Notes under the pieces: model-generated | Told to the model about the DNA's origin: nothing | The model's input: only the letters and a program-made list of their open reading frames with translations | The model's database searches: none | Assembly: GCA_964035575.1 (NCBI GenBank) | Contig: OZ037899.1 | Location: 868,001 to 932,000, forward strand | Direction of reading: 5' to 3' | DNA length: 64,000 nt | DNA from: Rhynchopus sp. YZ270_cl-10 | Lineage: Eukaryota; Euglenozoa; Diplonemea; Diplonemida; Diplonemidae | Shown: piece by piece, positions 10,851 to 19,774 of the stretch | Numbering within the stretch: the first letter of the stretch is position 1 | Layout: each line of letters starts with the position of its first letter | Program-made: the position numbers and the translations under genes

Positions 10851-11105
10851 GGTGCTGTGGAGGAAAGCATTTTATTGAGAAGGTGGCGAATAGATGCCGT
10901 CGGAGGTTTGCCTTTGCTAGTGGAAAATATGAGGGGAGAGCCCGGTGCGCATGGCAAAGTGGTTTTGTGTGCAGCTTTTGAATTTTTTTTACGGTGCGGA
11001 CCACGTAGCACCCTTAGCATGAACGCGGCGGAGCTGCGTTGTAGTGAGTTTCAACCACTCTTTTGTTTTGCTCTTGATAGAGCGAGTTATCTCCATTTTA
11101 AAGGA

Positions 11106-11189
11106 CTACCTGATTTTTTTGACCCATGTTTGCTGGTGTTTGCTAGCCGTTTAACACCGGCAAATATGATATGGGTTAAAATCAGGTGG
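11106..11189. repeat. Imperfect palindromic element (84 bp)
   Basis: The two halves are imperfect reverse complements. The left arm begins CTACCTGATTTTTTTGACCC. The right arm ends GGGTTAAAATCAGGTGG. The centre is TGCTAGCC, so the whole folds into one long hairpin. No clear target-site duplication was found. It is probably a miniature inverted-repeat transposon or a structured RNA element. Confidence 0.65.
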
Positions 11190-11517
11190 AAGAGTGGGAG
11201 TGTAAAAAGGCGTTCGTCTTCCATAGCTTTTCTTGGTTATTTGTTAACTGAATCAGTGCTTGAGTACGATGTGCGGTTTTTGCACGTTCAACTTCTCTTG
11301 TTGAGGAAAAGACCATTCGTCATGATGGGTTATTGTTGGTGCTCAAAAGGGGGGAGAGGTGGGGGTGGGGTGGGGGGGTGTTGTGTGAGAGAGGTAGTTA
11401 TCAGTGCGCTCAGAGGCGCGGGAAAATGGGTTTCCCAGAAATTTCTCAACAAAAACAATGAGGTGCTTTTTTTGAATACTATCCGACGTTTTGTACTGAT
11501 CTTTTAAGCCTTTTGCA

Positions 11518-11857
11518 ACATGATGTTTATAGCACAAAAGACTAGAGTCTCCGATGCTTGGGTGAAACCCACCTTTGCAGTTGATCGATACGGTGCCTTC
11601 GATGCACAACACTCTGACGCTTTGTGGATGCAGCCTTTCGAGTCAATCAAAACCATCTAATGTTACACAACCGTGGTTCAAGAAGGGGTGTTGCCTCCTA
11701 GCGTTCACACCCCCTCCACATCCTCGGGAGAGACAACACCGAAACCTGTCAAGAGAAGAGAAGCCCAGATCAACCAGCTTCGTGCATGTCTTTTTCCTCA
11801 GCACAGGAGTCAATGGACTGGGCCAGATACATGCAGTACTTTCCTCACCTTATCTCA
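11518..11857 (+). repeat. R6 repeat, long unit, first locus
   Basis: This is a 340-bp unit starting ACATGATGTTTATAGCAC, with the small hairpin AGACT-AG-AGTCT just inside its left end. It differs from the short unit that follows by a ~110-bp internal block (about 11660-11770, from TTACACAACCGTGGTTC to GAGAAGAGAAG). An almost identical long unit lies at 16148-16491. Several frames are open across it, but none is conserved in a way that suggests protein. Confidence 0.85.
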
Positions 11858-12100
11858 CATGATGTTTATAGCACAAAAGACTAGAGTCTCCGATGCTTGG
11901 GTGAAACACACCTTTGCAGTTGATCGATACGGTGCCTTCGATGCACAACACTCTGACGCTTTGTGGATTGCAGCCTTTCGGGTCAATCAAGACCCACACA
12001 TCCGACCACGCCCAGATCAACCAGCTTCGTGCATGTATTTTTCTTCAGCACAGGAGTCAATGGAGTGGGCCAGACACATCTTATCACATCCTGTCTTTCC
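11858..12100 (+). repeat. R6 repeat, short unit, first locus
   Basis: This second copy is in direct orientation, starts with the same ACATGATGTTTATAGCAC and lacks the ~110-bp internal block. It ends about 25 bases before the AG that probably serves as acceptor for the gene at 12169. Confidence 0.85.
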
Positions 12101-12123
12101 TCACCTTATCTCCACCACCCGAC

Positions 12124-12125
12124 AG
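12124..12125 (+). promoter_or_regulatory. Probable trans-splice acceptor of the 12169 gene
   Basis: An AG follows a C/T-rich run (12085-12122) and lies about 44 bases before the ATG. The tract directly abuts the R6 repeat. Confidence 0.45.
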
Positions 12126-12168
12126 CGTAACTTTTCGTACCAACAAAAACCTTTTACTTTCTTTCACA

Positions 12169-12813
12169 ATGGCAGCCTTCGATTCATTGTCTTACGCTGT
12201 GCCCACGAAGAACGCTCTTGCACGTGACCTCCCTCTGATGACCATGCACTGGCAGGATGTCTTGTCGTGGAACTCTGTGTCGCCCTTCAAGGCACGTGAG
12301 GGCAAGGACGGGGAAGCAATGCTCGGGTTTGAGACACAGCTGAACGAGCCGAGCATGCTTGCGCGCTTTGCGCTGTGCTGCACATATCCGTCGTTTGTGA
12401 TGAACGTGACCGACCTGCAGGGGGACGGACAGCGGGTGGCGAGCATTGAGCACACCGCGTCGTGCTGTGATGTGGGGCGGCTGCGTGTGTATGCTGTGAA
12501 TGGCAGCACCTCTGAGCTCGTCGGCGAAGTCACCCCCACGGGGTTCTGCTCCGATGTGGGCCAGATCACGAACGCGTCTGCGGAGCCTGTTGGCAGGGTG
12601 TCGTACACACAGTGGTGGAGCGGGAACGAAGAGCTGGCGCTTGAGGGTGCACTCAGCAGGCGGGGGTGCTCCCTCTCCCTTGCAGACCAGCCGTCGTCCC
12701 AGCCCCCAGTATACGAGATGCGCTCAGAGGAGGTGCTCAGCGAGGCGGAGAAGCTGCTCCTGATAGCTGCAGTCCTCTTCGGGAGCCTGCAGAGGGAGGA
12801 GTGGGCTGTGTAA
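12169..12813 (+). CDS. Phospholipid scramblase-like protein
   Basis: The 214-aa product has the general pattern of the phospholipid scramblase / tubby C-terminal-like beta-barrel fold. Alternating beta strands run over about residues 55-175. A Cys pair sits where scramblases carry their Cys cluster (TASCCDVGRLRVYAV), and a later strand reads GRVSYTQWW. A hydrophobic C-terminal helix (KLLLIAAVLFGSL, about 195-207) corresponds to the buried C-terminal helix of that fold. I see no clear Ca2+-binding loop, so activity cannot be claimed. LURP-one-type proteins share the fold and are an alternative. The frame is open upstream to 11914, but that part is R6 repeat. ATG 12169 follows the acceptor and is chosen. 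Confidence 0.5.
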   Translation: MAAFDSLSYAVPTKNALARDLPLMTMHWQDVLSWNSVSPFKAREGKDGEAMLGFETQLNEPSMLARFALCCTYPSFVMNVTDLQGDGQRVASIEHTASCCDVGRLRVYAVNGSTSELVGEVTPTGFCSDVGQITNASAEPVGRVSYTQWWSGNEELALEGALSRRGCSLSLADQPSSQPPVYEMRSEEVLSEAEKLLLIAAVLFGSLQREEWAV

Positions 12814-12960
12814 GGATTGGGGTTCCCTTTCCACATTGCATATGTTGAAATAGCTTTTTCCACATTTACCATTTATTTTTGTTTTATTTTGCTATGCTCC
12901 TTACGTCGACGTATCAAGCCACACCTGGTGTGGGTTGTAGCCACAAAGAGATAGTTGTGC

Positions 12961-13164
12961 ATGGAGAGGTGGTACGCATTCCGCATTCAACGTGACATAC
13001 CCCAAAGAAGGTACCCCGTACGGTGCCACGTGTCGACAGATCTTTCGAGGATGTGGTTTGTGGATGGTGAAGACCAGCCAGGGGGGTTCCCTGTTGCTGG
13101 CACCATCGCTGCCATTGCCTACGTGCTGAAGAGCACTATGAAGCCCTCGTTTGAGACTCTATAA
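12961..13164 (+). CDS. Small ORF or gene fragment, unknown
   Basis: This short frame (67 aa) has coding-like codon choice, unlike the surrounding AT-rich spacer. It includes the segment DLSRMWFVDGEDQPGGF and then a mildly hydrophobic stretch (PVAGTIAAIAYVL). A stop lies six bases before the ATG. It could be a real small gene, an exon, or a remnant of a decayed gene. No function is proposed. Confidence 0.3.
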   Translation: MERWYAFRIQRDIPQRRYPVRCHVSTDLSRMWFVDGEDQPGGFPVAGTIAAIAYVLKSTMKPSFETL

Positions 13165-13320
13165 TCAACAGAGAATCAGGAAAATGCATAAAACACCCCA
13201 TTTATGAACGCAAAATTACCCCAAGCATAAAGCTCTATAGGAATCTTTTTTATTTTATATCGTACCTTCTATCCAGTGGAATAGAAAGATTCATTTCTTT
13301 TTTTTTTTTTTTTTTTATGC

Positions 13321-13446
13321 CTACAAAGCGTAGCTTAAAGGAGAAATAGTTCCTCAGATACGCCAAATCACCCCCTCCAATGGGTAATTGTGCAACCAAC
13401 GAAAAAAACCTTTTTTTCCTTTTACCTATCCGAGTTACTATTTTTT
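13321..13446 (+). repeat. R4 repeat, copy 1
   Basis: This copy carries the core AAGCGTAGCTTAAAGGAGAA, then ATAGTTCCTCAGATACG, a C-rich middle, GGGTAATTG, CAACGAAAAAAACC and a T-rich end with GAGTTACTATTTTTT. Other copies lie at 26864, 32094 and 62215, all in the same orientation. AGGAGAAATAGTTCCT can form a small hairpin. Confidence 0.8.
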
Positions 13447-14350
13447 ACGATTACCTACAGTGTAGGCGGGTTTAGTGCTGCCGCAAGTGCTGGCACATGA
13501 CCCTGATACTGCCTCAGACCACGTTTTCTTGTTGTTCTACGTGGCGGGGTTCCACACCGCTCAAGACAGCAAGGCAGTGGGGGACAGTTTCCCTGTTCTT
13601 GTTTTTGAGGGGACTACACAGACAGCACACATCTCACCCCCCTATGTGGCATTATTTTACAACAAAAAAAAAAACCTCTTACTCCAAATGTCACACCGTT
13701 TTTTTCCTGAAATTTGATGGTGGTTTTTAGCCACCACACTCCACTTAACTCCACCAAGAGGTCAAATCTATTGTTTACCTTTATTTTTCAAAAAATAATA
13801 TTTATGGAACAAATAGAGATGAGAAAATAGAAAACCGACTTCAGGACATGTCATAGTGTATAACCAGAAAAGATTGATACCAAAATCAACCCTTTTTCGT
13901 ATATCGCTATGCAAAACTACCCGCCTTTTTGCCGATTCTATTTCCTATTTGCCAACTCTTGGTGTAGAATTAAAATGGAGGAAAAACGAAAATAAAACGT
14001 TCCCTGATTCTTACCTGTTAACGAAGGCTGCTCGAGTAAAGAAAAACAAAAAAATATACTTATTCTTGAGAAACAACCGAACAGCTATGCTGAAGCCAAC
14101 CCTTTTTTTTTCTTTCAAGCGTTCTAACACGTTTCAACTGCTCTTTTCTTTTTTTTTTGTACCCACTTCGCCACAGATATGATCTCGACCCTCTTCTCCC
14201 TTATTTTGCGTGAATCAACCGGTGCATACGAAGACCCCAGCAGCCTTTTTTAAACGGCTCCGTCTTAGCACGGATATGTTTTTCACACACCTTTAGTGTC
14301 GAGACCATTTACTACTGTGAGGGGTGGGGTGCTTTTTTAGTTGTTTAGCT

Positions 14351-14400
14351 CAGTGCCCTGCGTCCCAGAGGCGTTTTGCACTATCAACCTTTCACTTTTA
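14351..14400 (+). repeat. R2 repeat
   Basis: This copy has the core GTCCCAGAGGCGTTTTGCAC, with GTGC in front pairing with the terminal GCAC, followed by a CTATCAACCTTTCACTTTT tail. Confidence 0.75.
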
Positions 14401-14865
14401 GTTCGATCACTTCACACAGATGTTTTGTTTTGTTTCTTTTGTTTCGACCCTCCGACAAGCCCTTAGGTTTCAGGAGCACGGACAGAATCGAAGCAAGATG
14501 CAGAAGTGCAGAAGTGTCCTTTCCCCTCTCCCTCTTCCTCCCCCTCCCTTCCCCCTTCTTTGTTCACGCCGGTCTGCTTGTACTAACGTTCGATACCTAG
14601 CTAAAAAAAGCTAAAAAAGGACAAAATGCTTTGTTCGGGAAAAAAGGGTTTATAGAACCTAGCAAAGCTGAGTCAACCGTTTTTCTTCTTCATTTTTCAG
14701 AACAATCCAGCGTAAACATTCATTTTTTTTTTCTTTTGGTTTTGCATACACACAGTGTTATTATAAACTGAGCATGATTAGCACAAACGTTGTGACAAAG
14801 AAATCTTTGTCGCAGTGATGATACGGCGACAAATTTTGGTGTGTGGCGGTCTTTGTGTTTCTTTC

Positions 14866-14900
<35 letters not shown>

Positions 14901-15346
14901 TCTCCCAGTTTCCATTCGGTATTGCAACTAATACGACCTTCCAAAACCCATGAGAAGGGAATGGCCTTTCCCTTTTTTCTTCTTCTTCTCTTTTTGATTT
15001 GTTTTGTTCAGTTTTCTATTTTGACCACTATGGTCCTTTTTCTTTTTCGTTTCCTTTATATCTTGTGAACACTATGTGTTGTTGTCAAGCTATAATACCT
15101 GAAACACTCGAGTCTCATTTTTTTTGTCGTGCCATTGGAGACCCTCTTTGTGATACTCACAATAGTCCTCCTTCTTATGAACGCGGCACAACAGGGCGTG
15201 AATCCTAGTAAAGGAGAGCGGACCAACCAGAAAACTAACATTTTTTTTTTTTTTTTTGCCACCCATTTTTCTCGGGGGTGTCTCCACATACGGAGTGTTG
15301 GTTGAAAGAGTAGCCAAAAAAACGAGACATCTCTTTTGTACTATGT

Positions 15347-15469
15347 ACACGGATGCTGCCAGATCTGGCCAGATTTGGGGGCCAATTTCCCAGATCTGGC
15401 TCGTTTTCCAGATGTGGAGATCTTGTTTCCAGATCTGGGAGATCTGGCCAGATCTGGCAGCATCCGTGT
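15347..15469. mobile_element. Palindromic MITE-like element with 5-bp TSD
   Basis: The element is 123 bp with perfect 28-bp terminal inverted repeats that begin ACACGGATGCTGCCAGATCT. It is flanked on both sides by TATGT (15342-15346 and 15470-15474), a likely target-site duplication. The interior is itself full of CCAGATCTGG palindromes. It has no coding capacity. A degenerate relative lies at 41197-41290. Confidence 0.8.
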
Positions 15470-15845
15470 TATGTACAGATCTTTGGAATTTTTTTTCCCC
15501 CCGCATACACTGACGAGAGACGAGTCTCGCGCCTTCCACTCCTTCCCCCACTATATATAGTAAGTGGGGTCGTGAAAGAGCGTTTTTTGTCAAAATCAGT
15601 AGCACCCACGATCTTTTTTATATATATAGCCCCATTGTAAAGTGCATTGAAGAACTACACAGAGTGTGCAGTAGTTGGTACAGTGAGGCTTTTTTTTCCT
15701 TGACGTGCGTACATATCAAATTTTTTTGCTACCCCCCCTTTTTTTTTTTTGTTCACTTTCTTCTATTACTTGTCGTCGGTTTCGCTGCCAATGAGCCAAA
15801 AGAGAACAAAAAAAACAAAAAAACAAAAAACAAAAAACAACAACA

Positions 15846-15895
15846 TAGTGGAGGTTGCACAGCTGTGACAACACTACTCCAACAATTTCTCAAAC
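15846..15895 (+). repeat. R5 repeat (subtype b)
   Basis: This copy begins AGTGGAGGTTGCACAGCTGT and ends ACTACTCCAACAATTTCTC. It matches copies at 22466 and 31946. Confidence 0.7.
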
Positions 15896-16147
15896 AAAAA
15901 AAAAAATCAGAACCCCCCTTTTTTATTTACCGGGTACACATATTTATTTCTGCTTACCCCTGTCTGTGGGCGATTTGGCTTTGTCGATGTGATCATATTG
16001 TGCCCTGCATCCAGGAGAGTGTCCACACGTTGTTGCCAACTCTCACAACCCTATTTGGAGTGGAGATGATTTGTGTGGAAAAAGGAGGGAAGAAGAAAAA
16101 AGATGTGCAGTTGTGCTGTGTCCTGTTTCCCACTACGCCCTTATCGC

Positions 16148-16716
16148 ACATGATGTTTATAGCACAAAAGACTAGAGTCTCCGATGCTCGGGTGAAACCC
16201 ACCTTTGCAGTTGATCGATACGGTGCCTTCGATGCACAACACTCTGACGCTTTGTGGATTGCAGCCTTTCGGGTCAATCAAGACCCGCACATCAACGTTA
16301 CACAACCGTGGTTCAAGAAGGGGTGTTGCCTCCTAGCGTTCACACCCCCTCCACATCCTCGGGAGAGACAACACCGAAACCTGTCAAGAGAAGAGAAGCC
16401 CAGATCAACCAGCTTCGTGCATGTCTTTTTCCTCAGCACAGGAGTCAATGGACTGGGCCAGATACATGCAGTACTTTCCTCACCTTTTCTCACATGATGT
16501 TTATAGCACAAAAGACTAGAGTCTCCGATGCTTGGGTGAAACCCACCTTTGCAGTTGATCGATACGGTGCCTTCGATGCACAACACTCTGACGCTTTGTG
16601 GGTGCAGACTTTCAGGTCAATCAAGACCCACACATCCAACCACGCCCAGATCAACCAGCTTCGTGCATGTCTTTTTTCCTCAGCACAGGAGTCAATGGAC
16701 TGGGCCAGACACATCT
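16148..16716 (+). repeat. R6 repeat block, second locus (long + short units)
   Basis: A long unit (16148-16491) is followed directly by a short unit (16492-16716), the same order as at 11518-12100. Identity between the loci is high over the entire block, with only scattered substitutions. A single duplication of the pair is therefore more likely than independent insertions. Confidence 0.85.
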
Positions 16717-16934
16717 CCACAGCAATGTGTTCTTGTTCTTCTTCCCCCCCTTGCCCTATCCTAACTGCATGATGTGTTTGGAGGATGCCCATTCAATCAC
16801 CGTCACGCTCGCAGTGTTCTGCACATCCTTGTATGCCTCATGAGCCCCTCACGGGGACGTCCCTACATTGCTCCAGAACCAGCGGCATTTCCCCCCCTCC
16901 CCTTTGTCCTCTCCCTCTCGTAAAACATGGTAAA

Positions 16935-16936
16935 CA
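16935..16936 (+). promoter_or_regulatory. Probable trans-splice acceptor of the CX9C gene
   Basis: An AG in TAAACAG lies nine bases before the ATG. A C/T-rich run (16885-16920) lies upstream. Confidence 0.45.
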
Positions 16937-16945
16937 GGTAATAAA

Positions 16946-17155
16946 ATGGGGCGGGAATTGAAGACACAACTAGGCAAGGCCTATGCGCAGTGCAAGAAGG
17001 AAGGGGACCACTACGGGGCCTGCATGGAGGCAGGGCTTGAGGGGCGTGGGTTTGGCCACAACTCCTGTTCGAAGGAGTTCGATTTGCTTCGACGCTGCAT
17101 AAAAAAGCAGTACCACCCGCTATATGACGACACGAACCCTTGGTCACGAAAATGA
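16946..17155 (+). CDS. Small twin-CX9C (CHCH) mitochondrial protein
   Basis: The 69-aa product has two exact CX9C motifs: CKKEGDHYGAC (from about residue 17) and CSKEFDLLRRC (from about residue 40). They are spaced as in the coiled-coil-helix-coiled-coil-helix fold. Such proteins are oxidised and trapped in the mitochondrial intermembrane space by the Mia40/Erv1 relay, and often act in assembly of respiratory complexes. The helix between the motifs (MEAGLEGRGFGHNS) is short. I cannot assign it to a named member (COA, CMC or complex I accessory families are all possible). No presequence is visible, as is usual for this class. Confidence 0.8.
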   Translation: MGRELKTQLGKAYAQCKKEGDHYGACMEAGLEGRGFGHNSCSKEFDLLRRCIKKQYHPLYDDTNPWSRK

Positions 17156-17575
17156 GCTTTGCGCGAAAAGGGTCGGGAGGGGGGGAAGGGGCGGCTGGGA
17201 AAAATGCACGGTGATGACATTACTAAAGTATGTACATCATCACCGTGTGGGGATTAGATATGTGAGGCACATTTATCTTTCAAAAAAGAAAAAAAAAAAA
17301 AGCGAAACAATAACGTTCTAGTTCGCGGTGCCATGTTATTGCATGCCTCCTTTTAAAAAGACACCCCCATCCCTCAATTTTCACCCTAATACCCCCCAGT
17401 AACCCCCCACTCATTTGAGGGGCACAATCCAAACCCTCTCAGCCATTTCACTCCAGGTGACCACACCACTACAAGAGGGCGTGCCGTTTTTTCATCATAA
17501 ACCTTTCCTTCTTATAAGGTGACTAAGCACGAGAGGCTTAGGATCATCTTATAAACTTTTCTTTCTTCCCGCTTC
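17156..17575. other. Spacer ending in an R1 repeat
   Basis: No gene is seen. The last 60 bases are an R1 element (17516-17565), whose T-rich tail runs to within ten bases of the next ATG. Confidence 0.5.
17516..17565 (+). repeat. R1 stem-loop repeat directly upstream of a start codon
   Basis: This is the best-formed R1 copy: AAGGTGA, then the perfect hairpin CTAAGC-ACGAGAG-GCTTAG, then GATCATCTTATAAACTTTTC. The AG closing the stem is followed only by this tail before the ATG at 17576. The element may therefore supply the pyrimidine tract and/or the acceptor of that gene. Confidence 0.8.
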
Positions 17576-19147
17576 ATGGAACGAAACGTCTCCGCCACCT
17601 TCCGGTCTTTGCAAGGGGAATATGGGGTGGAAGTGCCAGCACCCAAACCCGCCACCCCCGCAGCAGAAGTGCACAGCAACAACTTCTCGCCGTCCACACG
17701 GAGCGCAAAGCTGAGTGCGTTCCCTTCCCCTGTGCACGCCGTGGACCCAACGCACTTTGGGAAAGGGTTTGAAACGTTGTACCATCGTGTGGGAGAGAGA
17801 CGGCGGGAGGTGTTTCCTTCGCCGGAGCGGAACATCGTGCGGCCACGCCCTCCGTGTGTGCGGGCGAAGCATGGTCGGTTGGCGGGGGTGAATGAAAGAG
17901 GAAAATGTGTGGTATCTTCACCGCGAGCCTCGTCACCGCCTTCATCGGAGTTTGTTGTGCAGAAAGGTGCGTTTCATGAGTATTTACGGAGATTGGCGGG
18001 GATGAAGGCTGGGGCGGATGGTGTCGCAGCACGGCTGGTGTGTTTAGTAGAAAGACATTTGGCTATGCTGCACGGAAGCTGCGAGGTGCTGACCGCGCTG
18101 GCACGGTGTTTTAAAGAGGCGCGTGGGCTTCTTGAAGATGTGGCCGGAGGGATTTCGGAAAGTGTGTCATTCCTTACCTCGCATTTTGTGCGGCGTGGCA
18201 CTTCCTTTACCAATGCGGGGACACAAACAGAGGATACCGGCCCTCCCTCTGTCCGCGCCTCCTTTGCCGCAGAGGCTGTTGCGGCCCTCCCGATTCTTGA
18301 AGATGAGTTTCATGCCTTGGCGAGGAAGCACACGAACCTCTCCTCACAATACGAGAAGCTCCACGAACAGATGAAAGACATACAGTGCAACGTCGGGCTT
18401 GGGTTGGGGGAGGACGTTCCGGTGTATCTTCGGTGGGCAGGCCCTCTCGAGGCTGCGGAGCTTGACGAGGAGGAGGTGAAGGCTATCATCGTGGACTTTG
18501 TACAGGAGCGTGCACATGCCGTGAAGGACACCAATGTGGCGGAGGGGTACTGGAGGTATCTGAAGGAGAAGTACAGCAGCGAGGCGGTGCACGTTGCGTA
18601 TTCAATTCATCGGGTCTGCCGGCAGGCTGCAGACCAGATCCTCGGCACCTTTGCGAAAGTGCTTGCGGAAGAAACCTGTGAAACTGTACTGTACGATGTT
18701 CAGTACCCCATTGCTGCGGTGCTTGGCCTGCTCTCAGAGGAGGCCCCGGATATCACAGATATAGCGATGGATGAGTGGCGTCCCTTAGTACCTCCGTTGG
18801 AGCAGGAAGAGTATGGGCATCTGGCGGAGTGCATTGAGTCCGGAGGAACACATGCCTTTGTCGATCAATTGATGCGGATTTTGGTGGAAAAATCGGTGTC
18901 CTGTCTTGCGCGTCTGCGGAAAGCGTTGGAAAATATTTCTGAAGATACAGTATCCGCAGTGGTGTTCAAGGATAATGTCTTAGCGGTGGATGCGTCTCTC
19001 AGTGTTGCCAGGCTTGATGCGTTTCTCTGCGAGGTGATGGAGGTGGGGAGCCCCGAGGAGTTATGTGCTCTAACGGAGGTCCCGGTGGCGCAGATTGGTA
19101 GCAGGCTGGCAAGGTTTTCCCTGCCGTGCTTTGGAGAAAGGGAGTAA
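17576..19147 (+). CDS. Coiled-coil protein, possibly TSNAXIP1-like axonemal
   Basis: The product is 523 aa. Residues 1-115 are low complexity. Residues about 120-200 form a helical domain starting VVQKGAFHEYLRRLAG. Residues 240-290 form a coiled coil (SSQYEKLHEQMKDIQ). The segment EDVPVYLRWAGPLEAAEL with following helices (about 280-320) resembles the VPxxLRxxGxVR pattern of TSNAXIP1-type sperm/axoneme proteins. The rest is helical with no known motif. Assignment to that family is a weak match from memory. It lies in a flagellate genome that also encodes IFT25, which fits but proves nothing. The start is the first ATG after the R1 element. Confidence 0.8.
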   Translation: MERNVSATFRSLQGEYGVEVPAPKPATPAAEVHSNNFSPSTRSAKLSAFPSPVHAVDPTHFGKGFETLYHRVGERRREVFPSPERNIVRPRPPCVRAKHGRLAGVNERGKCVVSSPRASSPPSSEFVVQKGAFHEYLRRLAGMKAGADGVAARLVCLVERHLAMLHGSCEVLTALARCFKEARGLLEDVAGGISESVSFLTSHFVRRGTSFTNAGTQTEDTGPPSVRASFAAEAVAALPILEDEFHALARKHTNLSSQYEKLHEQMKDIQCNVGLGLGEDVPVYLRWAGPLEAAELDEEEVKAIIVDFVQERAHAVKDTNVAEGYWRYLKEKYSSEAVHVAYSIHRVCRQAADQILGTFAKVLAEETCETVLYDVQYPIAAVLGLLSEEAPDITDIAMDEWRPLVPPLEQEEYGHLAECIESGGTHAFVDQLMRILVEKSVSCLARLRKALENISEDTVSAVVFKDNVLAVDASLSVARLDAFLCEVMEVGSPEELCALTEVPVAQIGSRLARFSLPCFGERE

Positions 19148-19774
19148 CACCAAAAAAAGAACGGCGTCTATACCTTCCGTAGTACAAAGGCTTCGGTCAA
19201 CATTGAGTACACGACTCGAATTCTCCCACCTGGTGGGATTAATCGGCGATTGCCGACACAACAAAAGGATTTATAGTGGAGCACACTCTAGGGTGGCTAC
19301 ACTAATACAACCAAGTTTTCAAAAAAGAAAAAATGCTACAGTTACGGTGCCGCAGTGTCTGATAAGGATGTGCCTTCTGTGAGTGGTTGTGCTCACCTTT
19401 TAAAAGGTGTCGAAAATTGTGCGGAACGTAACATGGTAGGGCTGGCTGCCGTTTTGCAGAGGGTGGGTAGGTGGCCATGCTGTTCCCAGCGTGGTTCCTT
19501 TCCCCCCTTTTTTTTTCTCCAATTATTTTGATTATTTTAGGTACCGAAAAATCAAAGATCATCTTTACCCTTTTAGTCCGATCTCACCCAATCTCAAATC
19601 TCCGCTCTTTTTTATTTCATTTTTCCATTCCCCCCAAAAATCTTAAACTCATCACCCTCTCCAGATACAATTTTCTCCACTCAACACAAATGTAATCCAT
19701 TTTTTTAAACATTCCTCGAATTTTTAAGAGATTTTTTTTTCTTATTTTTCCTCTCTTTTTCTTCCTCCAAATAA
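19148..19774. other. Spacer with R7-R5 composite repeat
   Basis: An R7 element (19160-19266) is followed immediately by an R5 element (19273-19323). The remainder is T-rich DNA leading to the next start. No gene is supported. Confidence 0.5.
19160..19323 (+). repeat. R7 repeat followed by R5 (subtype a)
   Basis: R7 contains CTATACCTTCCGTAGTACAA and ends in GACACAACAAAAG. A near-identical start and end occur at 53412-53524. R5 subtype a then reads AGTGGAGCACACTC...GGTGGCTACACTAATACAACC, as in the copy at 31877. Confidence 0.75.

Larger units (their letters stand above)
10851..12168. other. Spacer with palindromic element and R6 repeats
   Basis: The first 250 bases after TRM13 are open in one frame (10857-11507), but that frame begins with GTG, has no known domain and ends in G/T-rich DNA, so it is not called. 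A palindromic element lies at 11106-11189 and the R6 repeat block at 11518-12100. The acceptor for the next gene follows the block. Confidence 0.5.
12814..16945. other. 4.1-kb repeat-rich spacer
   Basis: Apart from the small frame at 12961-13164 no gene is supported. Contents in order: R4 element (13321-13446), an isolated coding-like patch near 13487-13620 with no start or partner, R2 element (14351-14400), a 30-base T run (14868-14899), a palindromic transposon-like element (15347-15469), R5 element (15846-15895) and the second R6 locus (16148-16716). It is the longest gene-free stretch in the window. Confidence 0.6.

Noticed and set aside
10857-11507. 216-codon frame after TRM13
   Set aside because: It begins with GTG, has no family resemblance, runs through a palindromic element and G/T-rich repeats, and has spacer-like composition.
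15664-16772. Frames of 277 and 172 codons across the second R6 locus
   Set aside because: R6 copies are open in several frames and differ by indels not divisible by three, so protein coding is not conserved.
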